From NCBI GenBank assembly GCA_015680685.1, contig MNCI01035818.1, positions 270,247 to 334,246 on the forward strand: a stretch of DNA of 64,000 nt, in the 5' to 3' direction. The notes under the pieces are model-generated. The model was not told the origin of the DNA. It was given only the letters and a program-made list of their open reading frames with translations, and ran no database searches. A program made the translations under genes and the position numbers. Positions 22,888 to 32,805 of the stretch are shown here, piece by piece. Source of the DNA: Gnetum montanum (lineage: Eukaryota; Streptophyta; Gnetopsida; Gnetales; Gnetaceae). Each line of letters begins with the position of its first letter. The stretch's first letter is position 1.

Positions 22888-23895
22888 TGCAGGGAGATGC
22901 ATGGCCATACTAGTGGCCTATAATCTTTAGGGATGCCCACTAGTTTGTCAAGTCTTGTGAATGTTGTCAATGAGACAGGAGGATGACTACTTTCATGGAA
23001 GATTCTCAATAGTCGATTCAACCACTAGAATATTTTAACCTATGGGGTGTTGACTTCATGGGTTCCATCACACCCATGTCCAATTAAAAGGCATATATTA
23101 TAGTAGCAATTGACTACTGCATGAAATGGATAGAAGTAGCAACTGTTACTAATTGTACATCATCCATTTCTACTAAATTTATACAACAAAATATTATGAA
23201 TAGGTTTGGGGTGCTACATTCACTAATTTTTGATAATGGAACTCATTTCACAAGTGCCACTTTTAGAAAGCTAATACAATGCTTGGGGATTGAACATAAA
23301 TTAATAACATCCTACCACCCCCAAGCCAACAGTCAAGTAGAGGTAACCAAGTAGGAGATCACAAAGATACTAGCAGACCATTAGCAAATATAGGAAAGAT
23401 TGGAGTGCAAAAATTAACAATGCCCTATGGGCTTATCGTTCAACTTGGAAACTTCTTAGTGGCTATTTTCCCTATGAGTTCAGGTACAAAAAACTTCCAA
23501 TGCACCTAATTCAATTCGAGCTCCATACACTCTCAATAGCCTATGATCTGAATCTTGACCTAAGTTTAGCACAAAAAGAAAGAATGATCAGCCTAAACAT
23601 GCTAGATGAAAATTGATTAGTAGCCCTATCCTTAAATGAGGTGAATAAGAGCAAGCAACATCATGACCTTAGAATCAAGAAAGTAAAACTTCAACTAGGA
23701 GATAAGGTTCTCTATTAAAATCCCACACATATACCCCAAAAGGAAAAATTTCAAACATTGTGGGAGGGACTTTATATAATTGATCAAACCTTTTCCTCTG
23801 GGGCCATGATAATCTAGAAACCTGAAAGCCCAAATAAAAAGCAGTTGGTTAACATCCAACAAATAAAGTCTTTCCTAGAACCAAGAAAAGATAGT
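22888..23895 (+). pseudogene. int: Integrase of OTA copy B (5'-truncated)
   Basis: Starts within the zinc-binding region: the GDAHxFxxSC-type segment of copy A (39440-39480) is seen at about 22910-22960 with small deletions. The catalytic core follows: DFMGSITPMS near 23055, then LIFDNGTHFTSATFRKLIQC (about 23225) and SYHPQANSQVEVT (about 23310), where the catalytic Glu is kept. The C-terminal region to about 23895 parallels A (LGDKVLY, NPTHIPQKEKFQTLWEGLY). No chromodomain, as expected of the OTA group. Several stops and shifts. RT and everything 5' are absent because of the head-to-head junction with C. Confidence 0.75.
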
Positions 23896-26089
23896 GTAAC
23901 TACCACCTTAAGGGATGGACAACCACATTCCATTTTTTAGATCTCCTCCTTCCAACTCTATCATGAGGGAGATGTCCATCCATGCTAACCATCCAAATGG
24001 CCTCTCAATTTTTCTACTTTTTGTTTTCCACATTTTTTATTTTACAAATTTTTGGATTTTCAAAATTTTTTCTAATTTTACACCATTGTTAGTACCTTTG
24101 ACCCTTTCTTGATTATTTTACACTTTCTTATATATTTTACTTTGTGTTTTTTTTTTCTTCGAGTGTGATATTTTCTTGTTTTTGCTAATAAAATTACTTT
24201 ATTTTCACATGACACAATGCCACTATTGTTGTTTACTAATGATGGTTTGTGCTTAATGTTGTGATTTTCAATGTCTAGTTTCTATTTTTGAATTCTGATG
24301 TCTGATGACTTTGACATGGTTTATTTTTCATGGAATAGGCAGTGAGTCCATGTCATCTGCCCATCCAATGAACTCTATGGTTTTCCTTATTCTAAGAATT
24401 TGAGATCCCTTCCATTAGAAAATTTTTTAATCAATTGGTGACCTTGGTAAATTTTGAATTAGAAACAATTCAAAGGTTTGTAAAGGGTGTGACTTCAAGG
24501 GAACTCAATACTCTTTGTACTCTTTTACTCACTTGAGTGCTTGAGTGTTTTTTACAAACTTCTTACTATTCAATACCAAACACTAATAGGAAGTTAAATA
24601 AAATCTTTGCATGGTGTGGTTCCGATCCAAAAATTCAAAAAAAGATGGGAATTCAAAGCACACCCCTTAGATATGAATAAGTCCTTGCATAGTGTGGTTC
24701 CCATTTCAAAAACAATAATGAGAATTCAAAGCACATCCCTTGAACAAATAAATGAGCTACAAGCACTAGTTATGGAACTAGAAAGATATTCACCTATTCA
24801 TGAAGGTCCTTTCTAACTAAGGCCATCTCTCTCACTTCCTACTTCTCTTTTCTTCTCTTTGTGGAATGGTGATTGTTTTGTGGAAGCACTCTCATGTCTT
24901 GAGTGAGTGGATCAACCTTAGGGTGCAAATGCAGTATCACTAAAAGTGGCTAGTTTTGGTTTGGACTAAGGATGGACCTTCTCAGGTCATTTTAATCATA
25001 ACTTCCATAAGGGGCTTCTTATGACCTCAATTCAAAAATCCATTCCACCTTCTCTATCATCAATCCATGTTTCCATGACTCACCTCACTATCATGTTCTA
25101 TGTTATGTTCTATGTCTTGGTTTGATGTGTTGGAATTCTTGAGTAAATTCTTTCTAGTTGGCTCTTAACTTATCATGCCATTAAACTAACAGTGGGACCC
25201 ACGAACTCTTTAGTTGAGATTATACAAGGGCACAAAGGGCATAAGCTTCCTATGGGGAGGATCCATTAGCATAGCTCTTGGTTTGGTTAGTTAAGGTTTC
25301 TTACCTTTGACATTGCCACAATCCTATCTTTCACATATCCCATTTAGTATTTCACTTAGTGCTCCTTAACCTTTTATCTCATTCATCCTTTGAATCAATT
25401 TTTCTCCATTTTTTCAAATTTATGAACTTCAGCACCCTCTTCTCATGTTTTCATACTGTTATTGATCTTGTCAGATTTCATTTAACATCAATTTCGCATA
25501 GAAACTCCTTGTAGTTTGCAAGTTTGATCAAAGTCAATGACGGTCAACAGTTCCATTGACAAGGCCTCATCAACATAGTCAACCATGTTAACAAGGCCCC
25601 ATCGATGAGGCCTCATTGATGCAACCCAAAAAACCTATATATATTGTTGAAAACTTTTCAATTTTTCATCATTTTCTCATAACATAAGGATTTTTTCCAA
25701 TTTTTTAGAGCCCTAAACTTTCTAGAGCTCATAACTTCCCAACCATTTGTCCAAATCACTCCATTTTTCAATCCTACACTTACCAAAGGTAAGATATTTA
25801 TCATGGGGGCTACCTTAACGTTTCCAATGAAAATTTTTGAAAATTTTTCTAACTCCCCCAAAGGATTAATAACCTTAATAACATATAAACATCAATTTTC
25901 TCAACTATTAATCCTTCCAACAACCTCTAGGGTGATTTATTAATGATAATACATGAATAAATAATAATTGAAATAAATCAGCCATAATCACAACTTATCC
26001 AAGTGTAACTATCCTTAAGAGATAAAAGTATCCTAATTACTTTAAGGTTACACAATGATTGCTAATCCATGGTCTCATTGTGATTACAA
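23896..26089 (+). mobile_element. Linker of OTA copy B
   Basis: Non-coding sequence homologous to A 40412-42549. Contains the conserved TATGGGGAGGATCCATTAGC (25252-25271), an internal promoter-like module (25540-25643) and a putative 301-bp intron (25789-26089) with donor AAG|GTAAGA. The acceptor has decayed to ACAA before the ATG. Confidence 0.7.
25540..25643 (+). promoter_or_regulatory. Internal promoter-like module of copy B
   Basis: Words AAGGCCTCATCAAC, CCCCATCGATGAGG and AGGCCTCATTGATG (about 25561-25620) precede TATATATA at 25636-25643, 454 bp before the extra ORF. B's LTR has the same word type (TAGGCCTCATCAACGC, CAACGAGGCCCG) before its own TATA at 29290. Regulatory role inferred. 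Confidence 0.6.
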
Positions 26090-28915
26090 ATGGCACCAAA
26101 ACAAAGCACCCATAGGAAGGAGAACCCTCTCAACCATGGAAGAAGTGACCCAGAGCTAAAAGGGGCCAACAAGAACAAGGCCAAGAATTATTAGAGGCAA
26201 CCCATGCAATGAGACCTCTTTGTGAGGAGCCCAAAGTGGAATCTATCTAACAAATTCTAGAAGAAGAAGTGCCAACTGAACAATCACAACAAGGAGAAGT
26301 GCCTAGACCCATGCCAAGGCTTGAGGTCACTTTGACTCAAGCCTACCTAGACATCATCAAGTCCCAAGAGATCCAACAATTAGTTCTTCAAGAGATCAAC
26401 TTTGGGCCATTCCTTGAGAAAGCTCCAACAGATGTCAAGACTCAATTGCAAGCCTCTCCCATGTGGCCAATAATCACATCTAGTGGGGAATGGTACATGA
26501 GATAGACATATCTATTTTTGAGTAATAGAAGGTTGGGGTATGTTGTTAAAATCAAGGACATTCAAGTGTTCTACTCAATAGAAGCTATCGCACAGGCACT
26601 TGGGTTACCTGACACTAGAACACAGCTAGCAGAACTATCCATGAAAGGAAATCCTAAGGCTAAGAGGGAGTGGACCCAATGATGCTACAAGGTTGTCTGT
26701 AAGGAGTATAGTAAGCTCACACTAGTAGAGTAAATTTACTTAAAAATTATGGCCTATCATTTTAATCCAACGGTGAGTCGAAGCAAGGTGATTGCCTTCT
26801 CTGCTCGAGCATGCGCCACTCTAAGCAAAAACTTTCTTGTCAACCTTCCATAATTGATCTACTTAGAGATTGAAAAATTCTTCGAGGAAAATGAACATGG
26901 AAGGAAGACCTTATCATTTTCATGCCTCATCCAAAAACTCTGCAAAAGGATAGGCATCATTCTCTACTCCAACAATACCATCAAGCATGCTCCTTTGGCC
27001 TCATGGTTTGAAATCATGAAAGAAAAGACGCCAACGATGACTCAAGAAGAGAAGTAGTCATCATCACCACCCACTCATGAAACAACACTAGAGGCCCACA
27101 TAGCCATTGAGCATTTATAAAAAATCCAAAAATAGCTCTTGTGTGAACAAGAACAATGTGCAAGAATGAGTGGGGTAGATCCATCTGGGTACCAACCAAC
27201 AATGAGTCATCTTAATGAGGTGGCCCAGACAGTTAGCCAGATGGAGAGGGGTGGTCCAATTTTCTCTGCCCAATGAACGCAACTACTTGTGAGGTTGGAT
27301 CCCAATGCTCAAGAGGTGAAATTTTCTTTGTCACAATGTCATCTATTCCCAAAAATATTTGAGAATGCCACCACCTTCTCAGTGTGTTTGAATTAAGGTA
27401 AAGAGGCAACTGTCTTGGTGCTGTAGTAACAAAGGTAGGAAACAGTGGCTATAGTAGTTTCTGACTGTGTTGTTGAAGCATTAAATGCATCCACAGCATC
27501 TGTACTAGACGTATCTACACTTCAAGACATGCAAACATCCATATGCATAGTCAGCAAAAAGCTATACACAACTGAGCATGAAGAATTACTAGAATGACTA
27601 ATGGGAACTAAGCAAGTAATTTTGAATATCTTTGATTTCCTAGAAGACATCATTGAAACCTAGTTGAAGCTACTAAATGAAAGAGGCAAATGCATTATTT
27701 TGAAGGGGCAACTTAAAATGGCCTAAGAACAAAATCAACACTTGGTCATGGAGGTTGCTAAACTACATGCCCAACTTGTAAATCCTACAATCCTCAACCT
27801 AGTAATAATAAGAGATGAAGCTTTCAAATAGCTTTAAGAATGATTCTAGAAGGCTAAGAAGGAGGAAATTACCACGATCTTCGACCAGTCCATGGTAGAA
27901 GAAAAAGCATATCCAATTCAAAAGGACTTGATACAAATGTGTTAGAAGAACGAGACCCTGACTGCATAGAACTATCACTTATGAAATATTGATGCTTAGA
28001 AGGACTAGATACAAGAATTTATTCATCAATAGTAGGAGAAGCTTTCCAAGGTGAACAAAGAATTGAGGAGATTGGCTACAGAAAATTGAAATTTGTTAAT
28101 AGAGGAAGTGCATGCCTTGCACCAAAAATCTGCCATTGAGATCACTACTTGGAAAAATTCAGCCCTCAAGTTCAAAAAAGTGAAGAATCACTATAGAGAC
28201 CAGGTTGGCTTGTAAAAGGAAGTCAATGAAAAAAAAAATTAGATGGAAAAGGTGAAATTGAATGAAGCCCTTTAGTAACTTCAATAGGGAAGATAAATGT
28301 GGCAGCCCATTATTGATGGGATCAATGCCTACAACAAAGCAGAGATCTACTTAAAGGAATTGCAAATAAAAGAAATGAAAAAATATATGGAGTTGGCCAA
28401 TCTTTGCTATGAAAATTAGGCAATGCTGACTACTGGACAACCATGGTCAAAGTTAGAAAAGTAAGTGGCTAGCTTGTATCTATTATACAAGGCTGAGTTC
28501 AAGCACCACAAAGATGCTAAGAAGAAGCTTGAGACTACAAACCCTGAACTCAAAGTTCTCAAAGCATGATTTAAAGATCAATGATCAATTGTTAAAAACC
28601 TAACCAAATGGATGAATGAATACTAGGAGCTGAAGGACATAGCCAAGGTGTTCGACATTAAACACAAAAGCTATTTCTAGCAATCCCATGTCCCTGATAT
28701 GTGCTTGTTCCAACCGACATTGGCAAAGCTACATGGACACTACATGATCTAGAAGTAAGGAGGAAAAAATGAAAGCACTAGTAGATGCTTTCTACCTTCC
28801 ACCTAAAGTTGTAGCAATAGAAGGACAGTCGCAACCACCTCAACCATAGCCCATGTGTGAAGCCGATGAAGGTCCCTTGGAGCCTGAGGAGCCATCACTA
28901 CATGGGACCATCTAA
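26090..28915 (+). pseudogene. Extra ORF of OTA copy B, full length but broken
   Basis: About 940 codons from ATGGCACC at 26090 to a TAA at 28913-28915; this is the most complete copy in sense orientation. Order: a short Pro/Arg/Glu-rich leader; a conserved N-terminal domain (about codons 80-330) with QEINFGPFLEKAPTDVKTQL, WPIITSSGEWYM, YLKIMAYHFNP and LSFSCLIQKLCKRIGIILYS; a long charged middle (about 27100-28570) whose frame is Lys/Glu/Gln/Leu-rich like coiled coil; and a C-terminal acidic, Pro-rich tail (PPKVVAIEGQSQPPQP). The domain pattern recalls the plant 'putative transposon protein' domain (Pfam Transposase_32), reported downstream of pol in plant gypsy elements; this needs a profile search. 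Some stops are TAG where Gln would fit. It is preceded by a promoter-like module and intron signals. No transmembrane env-like segment is evident. Confidence 0.7.
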
Positions 28916-29163
28916 TCTTCTCCATCCAACTTCATGTCATCTAGGAATGTGCTATCCAATTTTAAAGTGTTATGTCATGGTGTTCAATTTTCTATCCTAA
29001 AAACCATCATTTTTTGTAATGTGTTGATCTGTACCCTTAGGTACTCAATTTTTTGTCAGGTCAGTCTATTCATTTTGTTTGAGAAAAGTTAGTCAATAAT
29101 TCCATACCTTCCCAAATTTTATAAAAGAACTCAAGCATGATTTTTCATTCAGTTGTGGAGGTA

Positions 29164-30088
29164 TGATGAGTCGCAGTTTAGTTGGCTGTGTTAATGAGCC
29201 CTCATCAACGTAGCTTTGTCAACTAGGCCTCATCAACGCATCGCATCATGCATCAACGAGGCCCGATCAATGCAGTGTTTATTTTTAGCTATAAATACAT
29301 TCCTGCTGCTGCATTTATGGCAATAAGAGATTGTAGTTGCAAGGAAGATCTTGCAGTTTTTCCATTTGAAAGTTAGAATTTTCCTCCCAAGTGCCCGCAA
29401 CAAGAGTCATTGAGTGTATACATCTTTATTCAAGCATTATTGTACGTAAGCATGATAGTGTGTGTGGCAATAAGGAAAAGCTTTCTAATAAACCTTGGAA
29501 CATTCTAGATGGATTAAATATTTTCGTTATGCATTTAATGTCTTCAATTATTTGTTAAATGTTTCTAATTATTTATTAAATGTTTTCTAGAAATTAAGTT
29601 AATAAGGTAATTAAGCAAGATAGATTACACACATAAATACGAGCACTTCAAAAGTAACAGGTATTCACTTGGTAATCCCAGCAGCATTATTGCTTGGTAT
29701 GCCTAGTAGTGTAGTGCTTAGTCACCCAACAGTGTATACACGGGTTTAGGACATGTCTGGAAAGTGGGACCAAATGCTTATGTTAGGACTAGTTAGAAAT
29801 TATTTGATTAGTTAAATTAAATTAGTTAATCCAACCAATTTATTTCTTTTTAAGTACCAAAACCATAAAAATACAAAATGATAAAAATTAGATGCCTCAA
29901 TTGCACTTAACCATACTAGTGTACATCATAAGTGTAATTGGGAAGAAAATGATTGACCTTAAGGTAAAGATTCACTTCCTAGAGGACTAGTGCACTTGAA
30001 ACAATAAAGTCCACGAAATTCGATTAGATCATGCATGAACACTTTGTGATCTCTATGGTTGGGCATAAGGGTACCTTGTCACTCATAA
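29164..30088 (+). mobile_element. 3' LTR of copy B
   Basis: The LTR is 925 bp, from TGATGAGTCGCAG after the tract GTGGAGGTA to a decayed end (GGGTACCTTGTCACTCATAA). TATAAATA at 29290-29297 is 126 bp from the start. It includes three copies of a GCTTGGTA-type repeat (about 29665-29740). No target duplication can be tested because the 5' end of B is lost. Confidence 0.8.
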
Positions 30089-31360
30089 AGACCCTTCTAT
30101 GAATTTTGAATCTTAGACAAGGAATAAGAGGGTGGACACACAAAGTTTAAATGGTACCATTCTTGACTTGGATGTCAAATGCTATGGAGAATCTATTTCT
30201 TAATGAGATGATTGAGTTCAATAATGGAGCTTTATGGTCCTTGACCCTAGATGTTAGACCTTCATAAACCTAAGATCCTTTGCATTTGATTCCAAGTAGC
30301 ATGAGTTATCTTCCTAGATTTGATGGAATTCTCCTTTGAACATTGTGTACCAACCTCATTTCGTAGCAATCTAGCATAAATAAAAAACCCAAGATCATAG
30401 ACTCATAAAAATGAGGTGGTACAAGTAGAATCATGGTGTGAAATTCATGCATCATAAATCAAATTATCAAGTAGGGTTATGGTATGAATGATGCATGCAT
30501 GCATGCCCACTATGCATGCTTTCATGCTTGCAATAAATGCAAGGTGCAATAGAATCATGGTGCAACATGCATGCATCACCCCATTAAGTGGGACCATGAT
30601 GCAACATGCATAATGATGTATGCATGTCCATCATTCATGGTTACATGGAATCATGTTATTAGTTGGAATTATGGTGTAACATGCATCTCAGTCAACTATT
30701 ACTATTAGGATAGATAGTAGGGTTTATGATCTACAAGTTATAGGTTTGATTATAAAAGGTATAATAAGGTATATACCATAGTAAAATTATACATATTAAA
30801 TTATCAAATAGTCACACATCATCTATTCCTATTTAAAGATATATAAATTAACAATAACAAAGTTTCTACAAGACCATATATGACAAGCCAACTTTGGTAT
30901 TAAATTTAAACTAAATATTATAATCAAACTCCTCACACCCAATATCTTCACATCTACTATGTTGTATGTTACATATGTTTAACATGATAATGGTACAAAA
31001 TAATGTTGGATAAATATTAGATAAATTACAAAGGTATCCATTTTAAAAAGTAAATTTATTTTAATAATACAAAGTCAAAAATAAAAAAAAAACTAGCATA
31101 AGGAGAGCTACTAATGCAAATAACTTAAATGAAAAAAATGCTTAAATGGGAAGGGACACTGATATGAAATACTTTCCAGGAGAATTTAAGTTTGGCTATA
31201 CAACTGGAAGGAATGTACATTAATAAATCAATCATGTTCTTTAAAAAAGAGACAAAAAGGATCTAAATAATTATAAATATCAATATTTTTGCCAAGCTTT
31301 TGGGCTTAATTCTAGAATCTATGCTTGGAATTTGGGTTGAAGAAAATGAAATATATAGAA
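30089..31360. other. AT-rich intergenic stretch between copy B and a LINE relic
   Basis: No gene or transposon edge recognised, apart from the CATGCA-rich repeats listed at 30428-30695. The 30700-31360 part is very AT-rich and featureless. Confidence 0.5.
30428..30695. repeat. Degenerate repeats rich in CATGCATGC
   Basis: Four variants of AATCATGGTGYAACATGCAT occur at about 30431, 30552, 30593 and 30667, with runs of ATGCATGCATGC (30494-30506) and several isolated CATGCA words. CATGCA is the core of the RY seed-promoter element, but here it appears as simple repeat. Confidence 0.6.
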
Positions 31361-31368
31361 TTTCCTAA

Positions 31369-31990
31369 ATGTGGGTAGCAACCTTCTACTATAGATTATT
31401 TCATTACTTTAAAATATATTATTTACAAAGCAAAAGGTCCATACAAGAAAGCATGTTATGGAGGCACTTGGAAAATTTAGATGTTCCCACCACATTGTTA
31501 TTCAAAAACTTTACAAATAGGTATGCATTCAGTTTACAAGTGAGCAAAAAAAAATTTATTTAATAGTTGTATTGATATTAAAAAAGGATTTTCTATTTCT
31601 TCTACTTAATTTGATCTTTTTATCGATAAACTTAAAAAGTGGATACATAAAATACTAACTTATTTTGTAATTACAATTCAAAGCAATCATGTTAAATTCT
31701 TACCTTATGTTGATGATGTTGCCTTAATTTCAACTTTAATAAAATGATTGTAAAAAATGCCTAATACTCATAATGACTTTGATAGTTATTCAAAATGAAA
31801 GTTGCGATCCAAGAAACCAAAATTATGATTTGTTACACATGATTTCAATTTCAATAAATAGATTTATTATAGTATAAAGAAGATTGTAGCAGATTTCTAT
31901 TAAATATAATGACTAAAACTATTGGGTGCATTTTAGAATGGGTACAATAGAATTGTCAAAATCCTTGAAGTTGACATTTGTGATTTCTAA
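31369..31990 (+). pseudogene. LINE reverse transcriptase relic
   Basis: Plus-strand fragments in order: ESMLWRHLENLDVPTTLLFK (31454-31513), which matches the 'VPRxxLWxxLExLGVP' step of plant LINE RT; GFSISST-FDLFIDKLKKWI (about 31582-31645), the 'GCPLSPTLFxLxIDxLExWI' step with a stop; and LPYVDDVALIS (about 31702-31735), the active-site motif with YVDD intact. All are in the expected order and spacing but in different frames. Ends are not definable. Confidence 0.65.
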
Positions 31991-32249
31991 TGAGGACTTT
32001 TTATTGTTTATTTTTTTATGTTGACTCTCCCATCATAGAACTTGGATTTTCTTTATTTTAGAAAAAAATGGCTATTAGATTTTAAAGTAATCATTAATTA
32101 TTTTCCACCTTTTATTTCAAATTTTTTATTTAATAAATAAAATATATTTTGAGTCTTACTAGATAATGGAAGTGGTGGAAGAAACTTTCAAATCCCATAA
32201 ACTTGTTACACCTAATAAAAACTGCTTCTACCAACTATATGGGTTTGAC

Positions 32250-32345
32250 ACACTCAAGCATGTAGCATAGTGTTTAAGATACTCATTTTTAGGTTGGCAA
32301 GTTGTGGATTCAATTCTTGCCTTAACTTATGGGTGTAAACTCTAA
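32250..32345 (+). mobile_element. Candidate tRNA-derived SINE head
   Basis: Contains an A-box-like TAGCATAGTGT (32263-32273) and a B-box-like GATTCAATTCT (32307-32317) spaced as in a tRNA promoter. The sequence between is not a foldable tRNA, so a SINE head is the likelier reading. The B-box part is then duplicated in tandem (see next entry). Confidence 0.45.
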
Positions 32346-32440
32346 TGAGTTACATTATTTACCTTTAGGTTAGAAGGTTTTGGATTGGATTCTTGCCTTA
32401 ACTTATGGGCGTTAACTCTAGTAAGTTACATTATTTACCC
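32289..32440 (+). repeat. 76-bp tandem duplication abutting copy A
   Basis: Two copies (32289-32364 and 32365-32440) share TTAGGTT, GATTCTTGCCTTAACTTATG, and AGTTACATTATTTACC. They differ at roughly one base in eight by eye. The second copy ends 4 bp before the rearranged LTR of copy A. Confidence 0.75.
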
Positions 32441-32443
32441 TAC

Positions 32444-32653
32444 TAATGAGCAACAAGGTACCCCCTACATCCAACCATATGAATCATGAAGTGTTCATGC
32501 ACAATCTAGTCAAATTTCATGAACTCTATAATTTTTGGTGCACTAGTCTCCTAGACAGTGAACCTTACTCTAACATCATTCATTGTCTTCCCAACTACAC
32601 CACCTATTATGCACATGGTATGGTTGGGCATAGGGGGACCTCGTTGCTCATCA
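32444..32653 (+). mobile_element. Rearranged 5' LTR of copy A (inverted-repeat chimera)
   Basis: Bases 32445 to about 32620 are the reverse complement of the last about 180 bp of the LTR (compare 46299 down to about 46125, for example GGTGCACTAGTCTCCTAG). From about 32618 the sequence switches to the forward LTR end (TATGGTTGGGCATAGGGGGA to CTCATCA at 32653). The switch occurs at GTATGGTT, a word present in both arms, so microhomology-mediated foldback is likely. U3, R and most of U5 are missing. Confidence 0.75.
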
Positions 32654-32654
32654 T

Positions 32655-32672
32655 TGGTGCTATTACTGGGGA
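32655..32672 (+). other. Primer binding site of copy A
   Basis: TGGTGCTATTACTGGGGA differs from the tRNA-Asp complement at five positions, all C-to-T or G-to-A transitions. Confidence 0.8.
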
Positions 32673-32805
32673 CTCTATTTGTTGAAATGTGTGCTATCAT
32701 GGATTAGTAACCATTATTAATATCATTAGACGAACTCAAGGTCAACATCACTCTCACATGACATATAACCACTAAGCACACTAGCAATTTTATTTGTTTT
32801 GCAAA

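Noticed and set aside
26090-28915. Envelope-like gene, as often claimed for Athila
   Set aside because: No signal peptide, no C-terminal membrane anchor and no furin-like site seen; the long charged middle is against it.
32263-32317. Functional tRNA gene
   Set aside because: A- and B-box words are present, but arms do not fold into a cloverleaf and no CCA-adjacent acceptor stem is visible.
32446-32685. 79-codon open frame across the left end of copy A
   Set aside because: It lies entirely in the rearranged LTR and primer site; no protein logic.
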